A stretch of DNA of 64,000 nt from Geodermatophilus siccatus (GTDB lineage Bacteria > Actinomycetota > Actinomycetes > Mycobacteriales > Geodermatophilaceae): positions 1-64,000 of the forward strand of contig NZ_FNHE01000004.1 of the NCBI RefSeq assembly GCF_900103785.1, given 5' to 3'. The notes below the pieces were generated by a model that had not been told where the DNA came from, made no database searches, and was given only the letters and a program-made list of their open reading frames with translations. The position numbers and the translations under genes were made by a program. Positions 7,181 to 15,991 of the stretch are shown one piece after another (position 1 is the stretch's first letter; every line of letters begins with the position of its first letter).

Positions 7181-9076
7181 TCAGCTGACGGTCGAGTCGT
7201 ACACGGCCCCCTGGTCGACCGGTGCCGCGCCGCGCTGGTCGTGCGGGACGCCCACGGTCACGGTGCCGCTGCACCGGCCACCGTGGCCGTCGTCCACGGT
7301 GTAGGCCACGTGGTAGACGCGGCCGTCACCGCGGCCGGAGCGCTCGGCCAGGAGCAGCGCCGTGGCCGTTCCCACCCCGGACGCGTCCGGTCCCGTGCGG
7401 CCCGACCCGGTCTCGCGGACCGGCTCGTCCTGCCGGATCCCCGTCACGGTCACGCTGAGGTCGTCGCCCTCGGGGTCGGTGAGCCCGGTGACACCAACGG
7501 GGACCGGCTTGTGGTCGGGAGCCCACAGGCGGGAGACCGTGGGAGCGCCGGCCGTGCAGTCCGGAGCCCGGTTCAGCACGGTCACCGTCAGGCTGTCGCT
7601 GCCGGATCCGCCGTCATCGTCGGTCACCTTGAGGCCCACCGTGTACGTGCCCTCCAGGGGGTAGGACGTCTCGCGCTCGACCGGGTCGCCGTACGCGGCC
7701 TCGGCCGTCGTCGGCGTCAGGGGCTCCTCGCCGCTCCAGCCGGCGGTGTAGGGATCGTCCAGCGACCCGGCGGGGTCCTCGAAGGCGCCGCTGAGGGGGA
7801 CGACGTCGTTGCGGTAGACCTCGAGGTCGTTCCCCAGGTCGACCGTGGGGGCCACGTTGACGACACGGACCTCCGCCGAGTCCTCGGCGCAGACGTCGAA
7901 GTCGTCGCACACGCGCATCGAGACGGTCACCACGGACGGGCCGTCCAGGCCCACCGCCGAGAAGACCGGGGCCTCGCCCGTGCCGTCGTCGAAGGACCCG
8001 TCGGCGTCGAGGTCCCAGGTCACCGTGGCGATGTTGTCGTCGGGGTCCGTGGCGCGCCCGGCCAGCGTGACCTCGCCGCCCTCGGGCACCTCGTACCCGT
8101 CCCCGCCGGTGTCGGCCTGGGCGACCGGCGGGTCGTTGAGGTCGCGCACCAGCACCTGCACCCGGTCCGAGGCCACGTAGGCCGGTTCGAGCCGGTCACG
8201 AACCGTGAGCTCGAACTCGAGCACCTGGTCCTCGGTGAAGAGGCCCACGGGGAAGGTCGGGCGGACCGCCGTCGGGTCGTCGAGGGTCACGGCGGGACCG
8301 GACACCTGCCGCCACTCGTAGGCGAGGTCGCTGTACCGGCTCCCCGAGCCGTCGAGGGCGACCGACGAGCTCCCCTCGTCGACGGTCCGGTCGGGACCCG
8401 CGTCGGCGGCGAGCCGCGGCGTCTTGGTGAGCCGGGCCATCAGCTCCACGTCGGTCGATCGGTTCTCCGGGCTGACGGTGTTGTCCTTGGGGACGCCGTC
8501 CAGTCCGCGGAACCCGACGATCTCCAGGAGGTAACTCACATTGCCCGCCGCGAACGGGAACGACGCATTGGGCCGCGGCAGGCTGACCGCGTCGGCGCAC
8601 TTCCCGTCGACGCTGCCGTACGGGCAGTGGTCCAGGTAGTCGATCACCTCGTGGACGCCGAGCCACATGGGGAGTGGGGCGGAGAACTCGACCGACCGGT
8701 CACCGTCCCGGACCCTCGTGTCCACCTGGAAGTGGACCGCGGTGATGCCGTTGTACTCCCCGACGACGGTGTTGGTGTGCCTCAGGGTCCCGAGGGAGAA
8801 GTCCTGCCCGAAGCGGGCCTCGTCCTTGGGGTAGAAGGCCAGGCTGCTGCGATCATTGCTGCCACCGATCCCCCAGCTGACCTCAACAGGGGCGCCGCTG
8901 GCGCACGGGTTCTGGCCGGCGCCGCCGCAGTACACCTCCCCAGCGCCGTCCCGCTCCGGCTGGGCGCCGGAGAACGTCGCCGAGGTGGTCGCCGAGACCT
9001 GCGCCGTGGCCGACACCGGGATGGCCACGAGGGCCGTGGCTCCGAGGATGACCGCGGCTGTTCGTCTCTTCCGCAT
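7181..9076 (-). CDS. secreted PKD/Ig-like domain surface protein
   Basis: Extracellular protein of about 631 residues. MRKRRTAAVILGATALVAI followed by SATAQ is a clear signal peptide. The N-terminal ~200 residues hold several cysteines (CGGAGQNPC, DHCPYG) and no recognised domain. The rest is a chain of PKD/Ig-like repeats, seen from DAGPDRTVDEGSSSVALDGS, DPDDNIATVTWDLDADG, PTVDLGNDLEVY and TVGLKVTDDDGGSGSDSLTV, closing with RLWAPDHKPVPV and a Ca-binding-like DPEGDD. Such proteins act in adhesion or polymer binding. No sorting motif or C-terminal membrane segment is seen, so it is probably released or wall-associated. The ATG at 9076 has AGGACGGAG upstream. Confidence 0.78.
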   Translation of the reverse strand: MRKRRTAAVILGATALVAIPVSATAQVSATTSATFSGAQPERDGAGEVYCGGAGQNPCASGAPVEVSWGIGGSNDRSSLAFYPKDEARFGQDFSLGTLRHTNTVVGEYNGITAVHFQVDTRVRDGDRSVEFSAPLPMWLGVHEVIDYLDHCPYGSVDGKCADAVSLPRPNASFPFAAGNVSYLLEIVGFRGLDGVPKDNTVSPENRSTDVELMARLTKTPRLAADAGPDRTVDEGSSSVALDGSGSRYSDLAYEWRQVSGPAVTLDDPTAVRPTFPVGLFTEDQVLEFELTVRDRLEPAYVASDRVQVLVRDLNDPPVAQADTGGDGYEVPEGGEVTLAGRATDPDDNIATVTWDLDADGSFDDGTGEAPVFSAVGLDGPSVVTVSMRVCDDFDVCAEDSAEVRVVNVAPTVDLGNDLEVYRNDVVPLSGAFEDPAGSLDDPYTAGWSGEEPLTPTTAEAAYGDPVERETSYPLEGTYTVGLKVTDDDGGSGSDSLTVTVLNRAPDCTAGAPTVSRLWAPDHKPVPVGVTGLTDPEGDDLSVTVTGIRQDEPVRETGSGRTGPDASGVGTATALLLAERSGRGDGRVYHVAYTVDDGHGGRCSGTVTVGVPHDQRGAAPVDQGAVYDSTVS

Positions 9077-9369
9077 GCTGCTCCGTCCTGCCGTCGACCC
9101 CCCGGAGACGCCGGGAGGATGGGGGCACGGATGCTGCTCCGACGTGCAACCCGACCGAGGGGCCGACACACGTGGTGGTGGCAGTGCGTCAGAAGTGGCT
9201 GGTGGGGGGATGAGACCCAGCAGTTGCCGCCCAGGGCAGTGATCCGTCGCGGCAGTTCCGGATGAACTCTGGACGTGCGCGTTGTCGGATCCGGCGGAGC
9301 CTCCGTGAGGCGTCCGGGACCGCCGGGTGGCTCCTGCAGGCCGCCCCCTCCCCGGGGACGGCGGCGCGG

Positions 9370-9762
9370 TTAGCCGATCACCGACACCGGGCACCGCACA
9401 CCCGGTGCGCGGGACAGCCTGCCGTCGCCGGTGACCAGGGTGGCGCCCAGGAGCTCGGCGAGTGCGAGGTACGTGCCGTCGTGGGCGCTGACCGCGTCGC
9501 GGAGCTCGAGGGCCCGGTCGAGGAGCGGTTCGTGCCCGTGCCGGGTGACCGCCAGGTCACCGAGGTCGCGGATCGAGGACCGTGCCTCCTCGACCGTCAA
9601 CCGGCCGGCCAGCACCCAGCGACGGACGGCGGAGGTCACCTCCACGTCGAGCAGGTGGGGGGCATGGGCCGCGTCCGATCGCAGTGCCTCCCGGGCGGCG
9701 TCACCCTCAGGCCTGTCGACCAGGAGGGCGCTCACCACGACCGAGGCGTCGACGACGATCAA
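9370..9762 (-). CDS. vapC: PIN-domain ribonuclease toxin (VapC family)
   Basis: Toxin of 130 residues. VVDASVVVSALL with the first Asp, LLDVEVTSAVRRWVL with the conserved Glu, AHDGTYLALAELLGATLVTGD with the third and fourth acidic residues, and DGRLSRAPG show an intact PIN domain. The TTG start at 9762 overlaps the antitoxin stop (TTGA), the same coupling seen in the other modules here. Its antitoxin looks 5'-truncated, which raises the question of how this toxin is kept silent. Confidence 0.8.
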   Translation of the reverse strand: MIVVDASVVVSALLVDRPEGDAAREALRSDAAHAPHLLDVEVTSAVRRWVLAGRLTVEEARSSIRDLGDLAVTRHGHEPLLDRALELRDAVSAHDGTYLALAELLGATLVTGDGRLSRAPGVRCPVSVIG

Positions 9763-9962
9763 CGCTCGGGGCGCTCGGCCCGGACTGTCTCCACGATGTC
9801 GGCCATCGATATGTCCAACCGCCGCGACGCCGACCTCGCCAGGACCTCCTCGATCGGTGGCCGGGAGGCGACCCGTTCGAGCTCGCGCAGCACGTACTCG
9901 GACAGCGAGACGCCCGCGGCCTGAGCGCGTCGGCGCAGTGCCGCGTGCACCTCGTCCGGCAC
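9759..9962 (-). CDS. vapB: VapB-type antitoxin, probably lacking its native 5' end
   Basis: The readable antitoxin runs NVPDEVHAALRRRAQAAG, VSLSEYVLRELERVAS and a C-terminal toxin-binding tail (SMADIVETVRAERPER). Normal family members start about 7-9 residues earlier with a beta strand (M-x-x-I/V-x-I/V-R-N-V-P-D). Here the codons before NVPDEV read AAAIGAT and no nearby ATG or GTG with a ribosome binding site exists; the plus strand of that DNA encodes a TetR-like tail instead. The only close start is the GTG of NVPDEV at 9962, which would remove the DNA-contacting strand while keeping toxin binding. A much longer reading back to 10103 is antisense to the TetR remnant and unlikely. Confidence 0.55.
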   Translation of the reverse strand: MPDEVHAALRRRAQAAGVSLSEYVLRELERVASRPPIEEVLARSASRRLDISMADIVETVRAERPER

Positions 9963-9963
9963 G

Positions 9964-10176
9964 TTGGTCGCTCCGATCGCCGCGGCACTGGTCCGGGACC
10001 TGTGCGAGGACCCCGCATCGGCCGAGGCCCGCGCCACCCTGCTCGTCAGCGGGTTGCGCGGGCTGGCGCTGGACCGGTTCGTCACCGGGGACGACGCCCG
10101 CACGGACCGAGCCGCGGCCCTGCTGATCGCGGCGGCGACACGACCACCCGGGGCTCCGCACGACGACCGTCGCTGA
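9964..10176 (+). pseudogene. remnant of a TetR-family regulator C-terminus
   Basis: Codons here read APIAAALVRDLCEDPASAEA, RATLLVSGLRGLALDRF and VTGDDARTDRAAALLIAAAT, which has the helical pattern and the LALDRFVTGD-type phrase of TetR C-terminal ligand domains. No helix-turn-helix or upstream portion is present, and there is no sensible start. It abuts the truncated antitoxin gene head to head, so this is probably a recombination scar. Coincidental coding-like composition cannot be excluded. Confidence 0.42.
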
Positions 10177-10217
10177 GGACGCCTGGATGCCCGTCCTGTC
10201 CCCTTACCCTCGGGGAG

Positions 10218-10892
10218 GTGCGGCAGCTCGATCGCGCAGTTCCTGCCCCACCGCGCCGGCGACGCCGGTGGGAGGTGGCCATAGCCACCGCCGCCGCGGC
10301 CCTGGGCGTGAGCAGCCTGGTGGCCCTGGCGACAGCGGACGACGGCCGCCCTCCGAGCGCGGCCACGAGCAGCAGTGCGGCCTCGACACCGGCGTCGCCG
10401 TCGGTTCCCTCCCCCGTCGAGGAGCCGGCGCCGGCCCCGCCGCAGACGGTCGACGGCCTCATCGCGGACCTCACCGCGCGACCGGACGCCGCCGGGCCGG
10501 CCGGCCCGCTGCTGCGGGACGGGCTGCAGGGTCTCGCGTCGGGGGACGAGGGCGTGCGCCAGCGGTCGGCCCTGCAGGTGCTGTCCGTCGTGGTCAGCGG
10601 TGAGTCACTCGACCCCCGGTACGCCACCGCGAGCCGGCTGGCCCTCTTCCGCACGATGACCGGGCAGGCGCCGGCGCCCTCGGCGCCGGCCGGGACCCCG
10701 TCGTGCCTCGAGGTCCGGCAGGGGACGCCGCCCGCGGTGGTGCAGGGGTACGCGCGTCAGATCGTCGACCAGCTCCCGGCCTGGCAGGCCGACGGTTTCC
10801 CGGCCGACGAGAGCGCACGCCTCCAGGAGCTGATCACCCCCGTGGCGGCGGGGCAGTCGACCCTCGGCTTCCGCCCGTGCCCGGGCCAGTGA
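10218..10892 (+). CDS. hypothetical single-pass membrane protein
   Basis: Protein of 224 residues, not recognised. A basic cytoplasmic start (RAVPAPPRRRRRWE) precedes one membrane segment (VAIATAAAALGVSSLVALAT), then a Ser/Pro/Ala linker of about 40 residues and a soluble extracellular domain (TVDGLIADLTARPDAAG ... LGFRPCPGQ) with two cysteines. The GTG at 10218 is placed by frame use; TACCCT at 10205-10210 would be a -10 box giving a leaderless message. GGGGAGG overlaps the start and is too close to act as a ribosome binding site. Confidence 0.6.
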   Translation: MRQLDRAVPAPPRRRRRWEVAIATAAAALGVSSLVALATADDGRPPSAATSSSAASTPASPSVPSPVEEPAPAPPQTVDGLIADLTARPDAAGPAGPLLRDGLQGLASGDEGVRQRSALQVLSVVVSGESLDPRYATASRLALFRTMTGQAPAPSAPAGTPSCLEVRQGTPPAVVQGYARQIVDQLPAWQADGFPADESARLQELITPVAAGQSTLGFRPCPGQ

Positions 10893-11011
10893 CCTCCTCG
10901 GCGCGGGAGGTCCCGGAACGGCGTCGTCCGTGACAGGGTCCCTGAGGCCCTGCACTCCGCACCACGGGGGAACGTTGTCGCACCCATCCCTGCCCGCCGA
11001 GGGCTGACGCC

Positions 11012-14000
11012 GTGTACCGCGTCGACGGGCGGCTGGTCCTCAGCCCCAGTGACCTGACCCGGCACCAGGAGTGCTCCCACCTCACCGCGCTGAACCTGCA
11101 GGTGGCCGACGGCCGGCTGCAGCCCCCGCCCGAGGGGGTGAGCGACCAGACGGTGCTCGTCGCCGACCTGGGCATCGCGCACGAGCTGAGCTACCTGGAG
11201 TACCTGGAGCAGCTGGGGCTGGAGGTGGCCCGGCTCCAGGGCAGCAGGAACGAGGCCGCCACGGTCGAGGCGATGCGCGCCGGCGTCGACGTCGTCCACC
11301 AGGCGACGCTGTTCGACGGCACCTGGGGCGGCCAGGCCGACTTCCTCCTGCGGACGGGGCTGCCGTCCGACCTGGGCGACTGGTCCTACGAGGTCGCCGA
11401 CGCCAAGCTGGCCCGCCGCGTCAAGGTGCCGGCGCTGCTGCAGATGGCCACCTACGCCGACCGGGTCGCCGTCCTGCAGGGCCGCACCCCTGCGCGGATC
11501 CACGTCGTCACCGGCGACGGGGCCCAGCGTCCGTGGCGGCTGGTCGACGTCGCCGCCTACGCCCGCCGCGCCCGCGCCCGGCTGCAGGGCTTCGTCGCCG
11601 ACGTCCCCGTCACCGGACCCGTGCCCATCGCGCACTGCGACCAGTGCACCTGGCAGCCGCGCTGCACCGCCGAGCTCCGGGCCAACGACGACCTCAGCCT
11701 GGTCGCCGGCATGCGCCGCGACCAGCGCGCCGCCCTGCTGGCCGCCGGCATCGCCACGCTCGCGCAGCTCGCCGACGCCCCGGACCACGCGCTCAAGGCC
11801 GCCGGTCTCGGCCGTTCGGCGCGGACCCGGCTGCGCGACCAGGCCCGCGAGCAGCTGCGCGGCCGCCAGGTCGACCGGCCCACGCGCACGCTGCTCCCGC
11901 CGCTGATGGCCCAGGGGCTGTTGCGGCTCCCCGAGCCCAGCCCCGGCGACCTCTACCTCGACTTCGAGGGCGATCCGCTGTCCGGCGACGGCCAGGGGCT
12001 GGAGTACCTGGCCGGACTCGGCGACCGGCAGGGGCGCTTCACCGCCCTCTGGGCGCACGACGCCGCCGCCGAACGCCGCATGGTCGAGGACCTGGTGGAC
12101 CGCGTCGTCGAGGCCTGGCGCGCCGACCCCGGCATGCACGTCTACCACTACGCCGCCTACGAGGTCAGCGCGCTCAAGCGGCTCACCGGGCGGTACGGCG
12201 TCCGCGAGGCCGAGCTCGACCAGCTGCTGCGCGCCGGCCGGTTCGTCGACCTGCTGCCCGTCGTCCGCCAGTCGATGCGGATCAGCAAGGAGTCCTACTC
12301 GATCAAGAAGGTCGAGGCCTTCTACGGGCGCGAGCACACCGGCGACGTCGCCGACGCGATGAGCAGCGTCGTCGAGTACGAGAAGTGGCTGATCGACCGC
12401 GACCCGGTCCGCCTGCAGGCCATCGAGGACTACAACCGCGACGACGTCGACTCCACCCGCGAGCTGCACGACTGGCTGGAGTCCCAGCGCACCGAGCTGG
12501 CGGCGCGGTACGGCGTGCTGCCCCGGCCATCGGCGGCCGAGGTCGCCGCCCCCGCGCCGCGGTCGGACGCCGAGGCCGCGGAGTTCGCGCTGGTGGAGCG
12601 GCTCCAGGACGCCGGCCACCCCCTCCTCGGCGACCTGGTGCAGTGGCACCGCCGCGAGGCCCGGCCCGGCTGGTGGGAGTTCTTCTCCCGCAGCGAGCTG
12701 GAGGACGAGCAGCTCGTCGAAGACCGCACCGCGCTCGGCGGGATCTCCGGCGGGTTCGAGATCGGCGCCGAGAAGCGCAGCAAGCTCTACGAGTTCTACT
12801 TCCCGCCGCAGGACACCAAGCTGTCGGTCGGCGCCCGGGTCGTCGACGTCGACACCCACGTGCGCATGGGTGAGGTCCGCGAGATCGACGCCGTCGCCGG
12901 CCGGGTCGTGGTCAAGAGCACCAAGCCGCCGGCGTCGGCCCGGGGGCTCGGTCCCGAGGGCCCGCTCGACGACAAGGCCATGCGCGAGTCGATCGCCGCG
13001 ACCGCGGACGCCGTCCTGGCCGGGCGGTCCTGCCTCGGGCAGCGGCTGCTCGACCGCGTCGTCCCCGCGGACACCCGCCGGCTGCCGGGGGAGGAGGCCG
13101 GCGACGCCGTCGTCCGGCTCGGCCTGGCGCTGGACGGCCAGGTGCTCGCCGTGCAGGGGCCGCCCGGCAGCGGCAAGACGCGGGCGGCGTCCCGGCTGAT
13201 CCGCGCGCTGCTCGACGCCGGCAAGAAGGTCGGCGTCACGGCGACGTCCCACGCGGTGATCGGCAACGTGCTGAGCGCCGTCGGCCGGCCGGCGCTGCAG
13301 AAGTGCGAGGAGCACCAGGCCTGCGGCGCGCCCGGTGTGGAGTGGTCCAAGGACTCCTCCGACGTGGCCTCCCGGCTGCTGGACGGTTCCGCGTCCCTGG
13401 TCGGCGGGACGTCGTGGTTCTGGTGCCGCGAGGACCTCGCCGAGGCGGTGGACGTCCTGGTGGTGGACGAGGCGGGGCAGTTCTCGCTGGCCAACGCGGT
13501 CGCCGTGGCGCGGTCGGCCCGCTCGCTGGTGCTGCTCGGCGACCCGCAGCAGCTCGCGCAGCCGACGCAGGCCGTGCACCCGGGCGAGTCGGGGCTCTCG
13601 GCGCTGGAGCACCTGCTCGACGGGCACCTGACCGTGCCCGAGGACCGCGGCGTCTTCCTCGACCGCACCTACCGGATGCACCCGGCGTTGACCGCGTTCG
13701 TCTCCGACCTGGCCTACGAGGGGCGGCTGGAGTCGGCGGCCGGCCGCGACCGCATCGCGGTGGACCGCTGGACCAGCGGGCTCGCCGTCCGGTTCGTCGA
13801 GCACGTGCAGCCGTCGATGGCGGCGTCCCCGGACGAGGCGACGGCGGTGGCCGAGCTGTGGCACTCGCTGCAGGGCGTCGGCTGGACCGACGCCGACGGT
13901 CTCGAGCGGCCGATCGGGCCGGACGACGTGCTGGTGGTCGCGCCGTACAACAACCAGGTCGCACTCATCCGGCGGGCGCTGCCGCACGGCGCGCGGGTCG

Positions 14001-14260
14001 GCACGGTGGACAAGTTCCAGGGCCAGGAGGCGCCGGTCGTCGTCTACTCGATGACCTCGACCTCGGCCGAGGACGCACCCCGCGGCGTCTCGTTCCTCTA
14101 CGACCTGCACCGGCTCAACGTCGCGGTCTCGCGCGCGAAGGCGCTGGCCGTCGTGGTGATGAGCGAGGAGCTGCTGGACGCCGCCGTCCGGACGCCGGAG
14201 CAGCTGCGCCAGGTCAACGCGCTGTGCCGGCTGGTCGAGATGGCGACCGTGGTCCGCTGA
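11012..14260 (+). CDS. TM0106-family RecB-like nuclease fused to SF1 helicase
   Basis: A 1082-residue DNA-processing enzyme. The N-terminus is a Cas4/RecB-type nuclease with an Fe-S cluster pattern: CSHLTAL near residue 27, QADFLLRTG and YEVADAKLARRVK (acidic and Lys active-site residues), LLQMATYADRV, and HCDQCTWQPRC around residue 210. A central RNase H-like segment (DLYLDFEGDPL near residue 313) follows, as in the TM0106 family. The C-terminal third is an SF1 (UPF1/Dna2-like) helicase with Walker A QGPPGSGKTRA near residue 713, DEAGQFSLANAV, GDPQQLAQPTQ, LDRTYRMHP and VDKFQGQEAPVVVYS. It probably acts in repair or degradation of aberrant DNA. GTG start; no partner gene is adjacent. Confidence 0.85.
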   Translation: MYRVDGRLVLSPSDLTRHQECSHLTALNLQVADGRLQPPPEGVSDQTVLVADLGIAHELSYLEYLEQLGLEVARLQGSRNEAATVEAMRAGVDVVHQATLFDGTWGGQADFLLRTGLPSDLGDWSYEVADAKLARRVKVPALLQMATYADRVAVLQGRTPARIHVVTGDGAQRPWRLVDVAAYARRARARLQGFVADVPVTGPVPIAHCDQCTWQPRCTAELRANDDLSLVAGMRRDQRAALLAAGIATLAQLADAPDHALKAAGLGRSARTRLRDQAREQLRGRQVDRPTRTLLPPLMAQGLLRLPEPSPGDLYLDFEGDPLSGDGQGLEYLAGLGDRQGRFTALWAHDAAAERRMVEDLVDRVVEAWRADPGMHVYHYAAYEVSALKRLTGRYGVREAELDQLLRAGRFVDLLPVVRQSMRISKESYSIKKVEAFYGREHTGDVADAMSSVVEYEKWLIDRDPVRLQAIEDYNRDDVDSTRELHDWLESQRTELAARYGVLPRPSAAEVAAPAPRSDAEAAEFALVERLQDAGHPLLGDLVQWHRREARPGWWEFFSRSELEDEQLVEDRTALGGISGGFEIGAEKRSKLYEFYFPPQDTKLSVGARVVDVDTHVRMGEVREIDAVAGRVVVKSTKPPASARGLGPEGPLDDKAMRESIAATADAVLAGRSCLGQRLLDRVVPADTRRLPGEEAGDAVVRLGLALDGQVLAVQGPPGSGKTRAASRLIRALLDAGKKVGVTATSHAVIGNVLSAVGRPALQKCEEHQACGAPGVEWSKDSSDVASRLLDGSASLVGGTSWFWCREDLAEAVDVLVVDEAGQFSLANAVAVARSARSLVLLGDPQQLAQPTQAVHPGESGLSALEHLLDGHLTVPEDRGVFLDRTYRMHPALTAFVSDLAYEGRLESAAGRDRIAVDRWTSGLAVRFVEHVQPSMAASPDEATAVAELWHSLQGVGWTDADGLERPIGPDDVLVVAPYNNQVALIRRALPHGARVGTVDKFQGQEAPVVVYSMTSTSAEDAPRGVSFLYDLHRLNVAVSRAKALAVVVMSEELLDAAVRTPEQLRQVNALCRLVEMATVVR

Positions 14261-14426
14261 GCAGGGGGATGCGCTGTCCGGGCTCCAGGGCCGTCAGGGG
14301 TCGAGGAGTTCGACGCCGGTGAGCGGGCAGTGGCGACGCGTCGAGACGGCGGCCGTCGTCTGCTCGGTGTCGTGACGGCGTCTCACCGCGCCGGCGCGCA
14401 GCCGGATCCACGGTGTCGCCGCTCGG

Positions 14427-14493
14427 CCGCTGCCCACAGTGCGGGGCAGGGGCTGACGCACGCCCATCCGCTGCCCACGGTGCGGGGCAGGGG
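14427..14493. repeat. 26-bp direct repeat, each copy a hairpin
   Basis: CCGCTGCCCACAGTGCGGGG and the following CAGGGG at 14427-14452 recur at 14468-14493 with one mismatch, 41 bp apart start to start. Each copy folds through CTGCCC/GGGCAG. They may be duplicated terminators of the helicase gene. Confidence 0.6.
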
Positions 14494-14520
14494 ACGAGGC
14501 TGCGGGGACCCTCCCAGTGG

Positions 14521-14560
14521 ACCTCTGCTGCTGCTTCCTGGTGTAAGCAGGGGCAGAGGT
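14521..14560. repeat. hairpin of the AAGCAGGGG repeat family
   Basis: Arms 14521-14536 and 14545-14560 pair at 14 of 16 positions around an 8-nt loop. Related hairpins with the same CTGCTT/AAGCAGGGG core occur at 40915-40942 and in three tandem copies at 56400-56516. Confidence 0.55.
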
Positions 14561-14736
14561 CAGCGGAGGGGTCGTCAGGCAACGGGGCTCGCCGCTCGTC
14601 ATCGTCGGAGTCGCCGCGGGTGTTGCTGCTCGCCGGGCGTGGAGACGGCGTCCGCGGCGGTGAGCTCCCACCGGCCGGAGCGGCCGGCGACCACGCCGAG
14701 ACCTCCGGGCGTGGGTGGTGGAGGGCGCGGCGACCG

Positions 14737-14766
14737 GTGACCCATGGAGCGATCGACGCGTAGGCT
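14737..14766 (+). promoter_or_regulatory. sigma-A-type promoter of the DUF732 gene
   Basis: GTGACC (14737-14742), an 18-bp spacer and TAGGCT (14761-14766) match an actinobacterial housekeeping promoter. Transcription would start near 14773, about 70 bp before the ATG at 14843. Confidence 0.5.
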
Positions 14767-14842
14767 CCCCGCCTCACGGGCGGCCTCGGGCGTCAGCGGG
14801 GGCGCCCGTGGTCACCGCCGAGTCGTCCGGGAGTCCACCCAC

Positions 14843-15343
14843 ATGGCCGACAAGAGCTCTTCCCCCTCTGACCGACACCGGCACGCCCGCCGCCCAGCGC
14901 CGAGGGACCGCCGCAGGCGCCTGCTCCTGATCGCCGTCGGCGTCCTCGTCGTCGCCGCACTGGCTGCCGTGCTCGTCCTCTCCACCGGGGATCGGTCCGA
15001 CGACGCGGCCGCCGATCAGGCCGTCGCGCCCGCCCCCGCCGCCGCGAGCACGTCCCCACCCCCCGCCAGCCCGCCCGCCGCGGCACCGGCTCCGACGACC
15101 GAGCAGACGACCCCCACGTTGGATGTGCCCGTCGAGTTCGCCGACGCGATGCGCCAGATCGGCATCCCGCTGGACCCCCACACGGGCTGGGTCGTCGCCC
15201 AGGGGATCTGCGTCCGGCTGGGGCAGCCCCAGTACGACCAGTTCAGGATGTCCGAGGGCGTCGAGAGGCTGTTCCCCTCGGTCCCCGACGAGCAGGCCCA
15301 CGAGTTCGTGGCCATGGTCGCCGAGTCCGTCTGCCACATGTGA
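14843..15343 (+). CDS. DUF732-like membrane-anchored protein
   Basis: Protein of 166 residues. A basic cytoplasmic N-terminus (RHARRPAPRDRRRR) leads into one membrane helix (LLLIAVGVLVVAALAAVLVL), a Ala/Pro/Ser linker and an external domain resembling DUF732: EFADAMRQIGIPLDPHTGWV, AQGICVRLGQ and a final SVCHM, with the two cysteines expected for a disulfide. DUF732 proteins are secreted actinobacterial proteins without known function. CGGGAG lies about 10 bases before the ATG. Confidence 0.7.
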   Translation: MADKSSSPSDRHRHARRPAPRDRRRRLLLIAVGVLVVAALAAVLVLSTGDRSDDAAADQAVAPAPAAASTSPPPASPPAAAPAPTTEQTTPTLDVPVEFADAMRQIGIPLDPHTGWVVAQGICVRLGQPQYDQFRMSEGVERLFPSVPDEQAHEFVAMVAESVCHM

Positions 15344-15372
15344 GGCCACCCCGGTGCGGGGTCCCGCACCCG

Positions 15373-15891
15373 TCACAGCCAGGCCTCGATCGCGTCCAGC
15401 TGCTCGTGCGTGAGCCCGACGAACAGGTCCGGCGCCACGACCAGCACGTGCGGGTTCGCCGCCAGCCAGTCGCCGGTGTCGGCGGCCTGCATCGCCAGGT
15501 CGTCGTCGACCCAGATGATCCGCCGGTCCGGCTCCGCCTCGGCGACGGCCCGGGCGGCGGTCAGCTTCCACCAGCCCGACCGGCCGCCGAACACGCCGGC
15601 GAACCCGGTCGGGGCCGAGTCGGCGCGGGCGTGCGTCACCAGGCCGCGGGGTAGCCCCATCGGCTCGGCCAGCAGCCGGTCGGCGTCCGTCGTCCAGGTG
15701 GTCAGCCACTGGATCTCCACCCGGCCGGACTCGTGCAGCTCCCGCAGCCGCGCCGTGACCGTCGGGTCCCAGGTCAGCACGTAGCCGTTGAACGTGCCCC
15801 TCACCCAGCCGGCGGGGAGGTCCACGCGCGCCGCGTTGAGCACGCCGTCGACGTCGAGCAGCAGGATGGGGACGTCGCCGGTCGAGGCCAT
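15373..15891 (-). CDS. HAD-like domain protein
   Basis: A 172-residue protein with the nucleophile motif of the HAD fold, LLLDVDGVLN (Asp-x-Asp), a middle WLTTWTTDADRLL with the second conserved Thr/Ser, and IIWVDDDLAMQ with the last acidic pair. This length and the WLTxW pattern match the small HAD domains also found in RNA-repair proteins. It is probably a phosphatase or nucleotidase of unknown substrate. A GGGGGA box precedes the ATG at 15891. It converges on the DUF732 gene. Confidence 0.75.
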   Translation of the reverse strand: MASTGDVPILLLDVDGVLNAARVDLPAGWVRGTFNGYVLTWDPTVTARLRELHESGRVEIQWLTTWTTDADRLLAEPMGLPRGLVTHARADSAPTGFAGVFGGRSGWWKLTAARAVAEAEPDRRIIWVDDDLAMQAADTGDWLAANPHVLVVAPDLFVGLTHEQLDAIEAWL

Positions 15892-15991
15892 CCCCCCATC
15901 CTGCTGCCGCAGCGCGGTCGAGGAACCCACACCCGTCGCCGGCCGGGGCTCGAGCTCGGTTCGTCTCGCGGGCAGCGACCAGCGCCGACGG

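Larger units (their letters stand above)
14261..14842. other. intergenic region with repeated hairpins
   Basis: About 580 bp between the helicase and the DUF732 gene. No open frame has a ribosome binding site or recognisable domain. It contains two tandem GC hairpins (14427-14493), a larger hairpin (14521-14560) and a promoter (14737-14766). Confidence 0.6.

Noticed and set aside
7145-9265. Plus-strand frame of ~706 codons opposite the PKD protein
   Set aside because: No ribosome binding site or domain, while the minus strand encodes a signal peptide and PKD repeats.
10757-14110. Minus-strand open frame of ~1117 codons opposite the TM0106 helicase
   Set aside because: Composition is that of a reverse-complement shadow; the plus strand has all nuclease and helicase motifs.
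11012-14260. Cas4 of a CRISPR system
   Set aside because: The Cas4-like nuclease is fused to an SF1 helicase in the TM0106 layout and no other cas gene or array is present.
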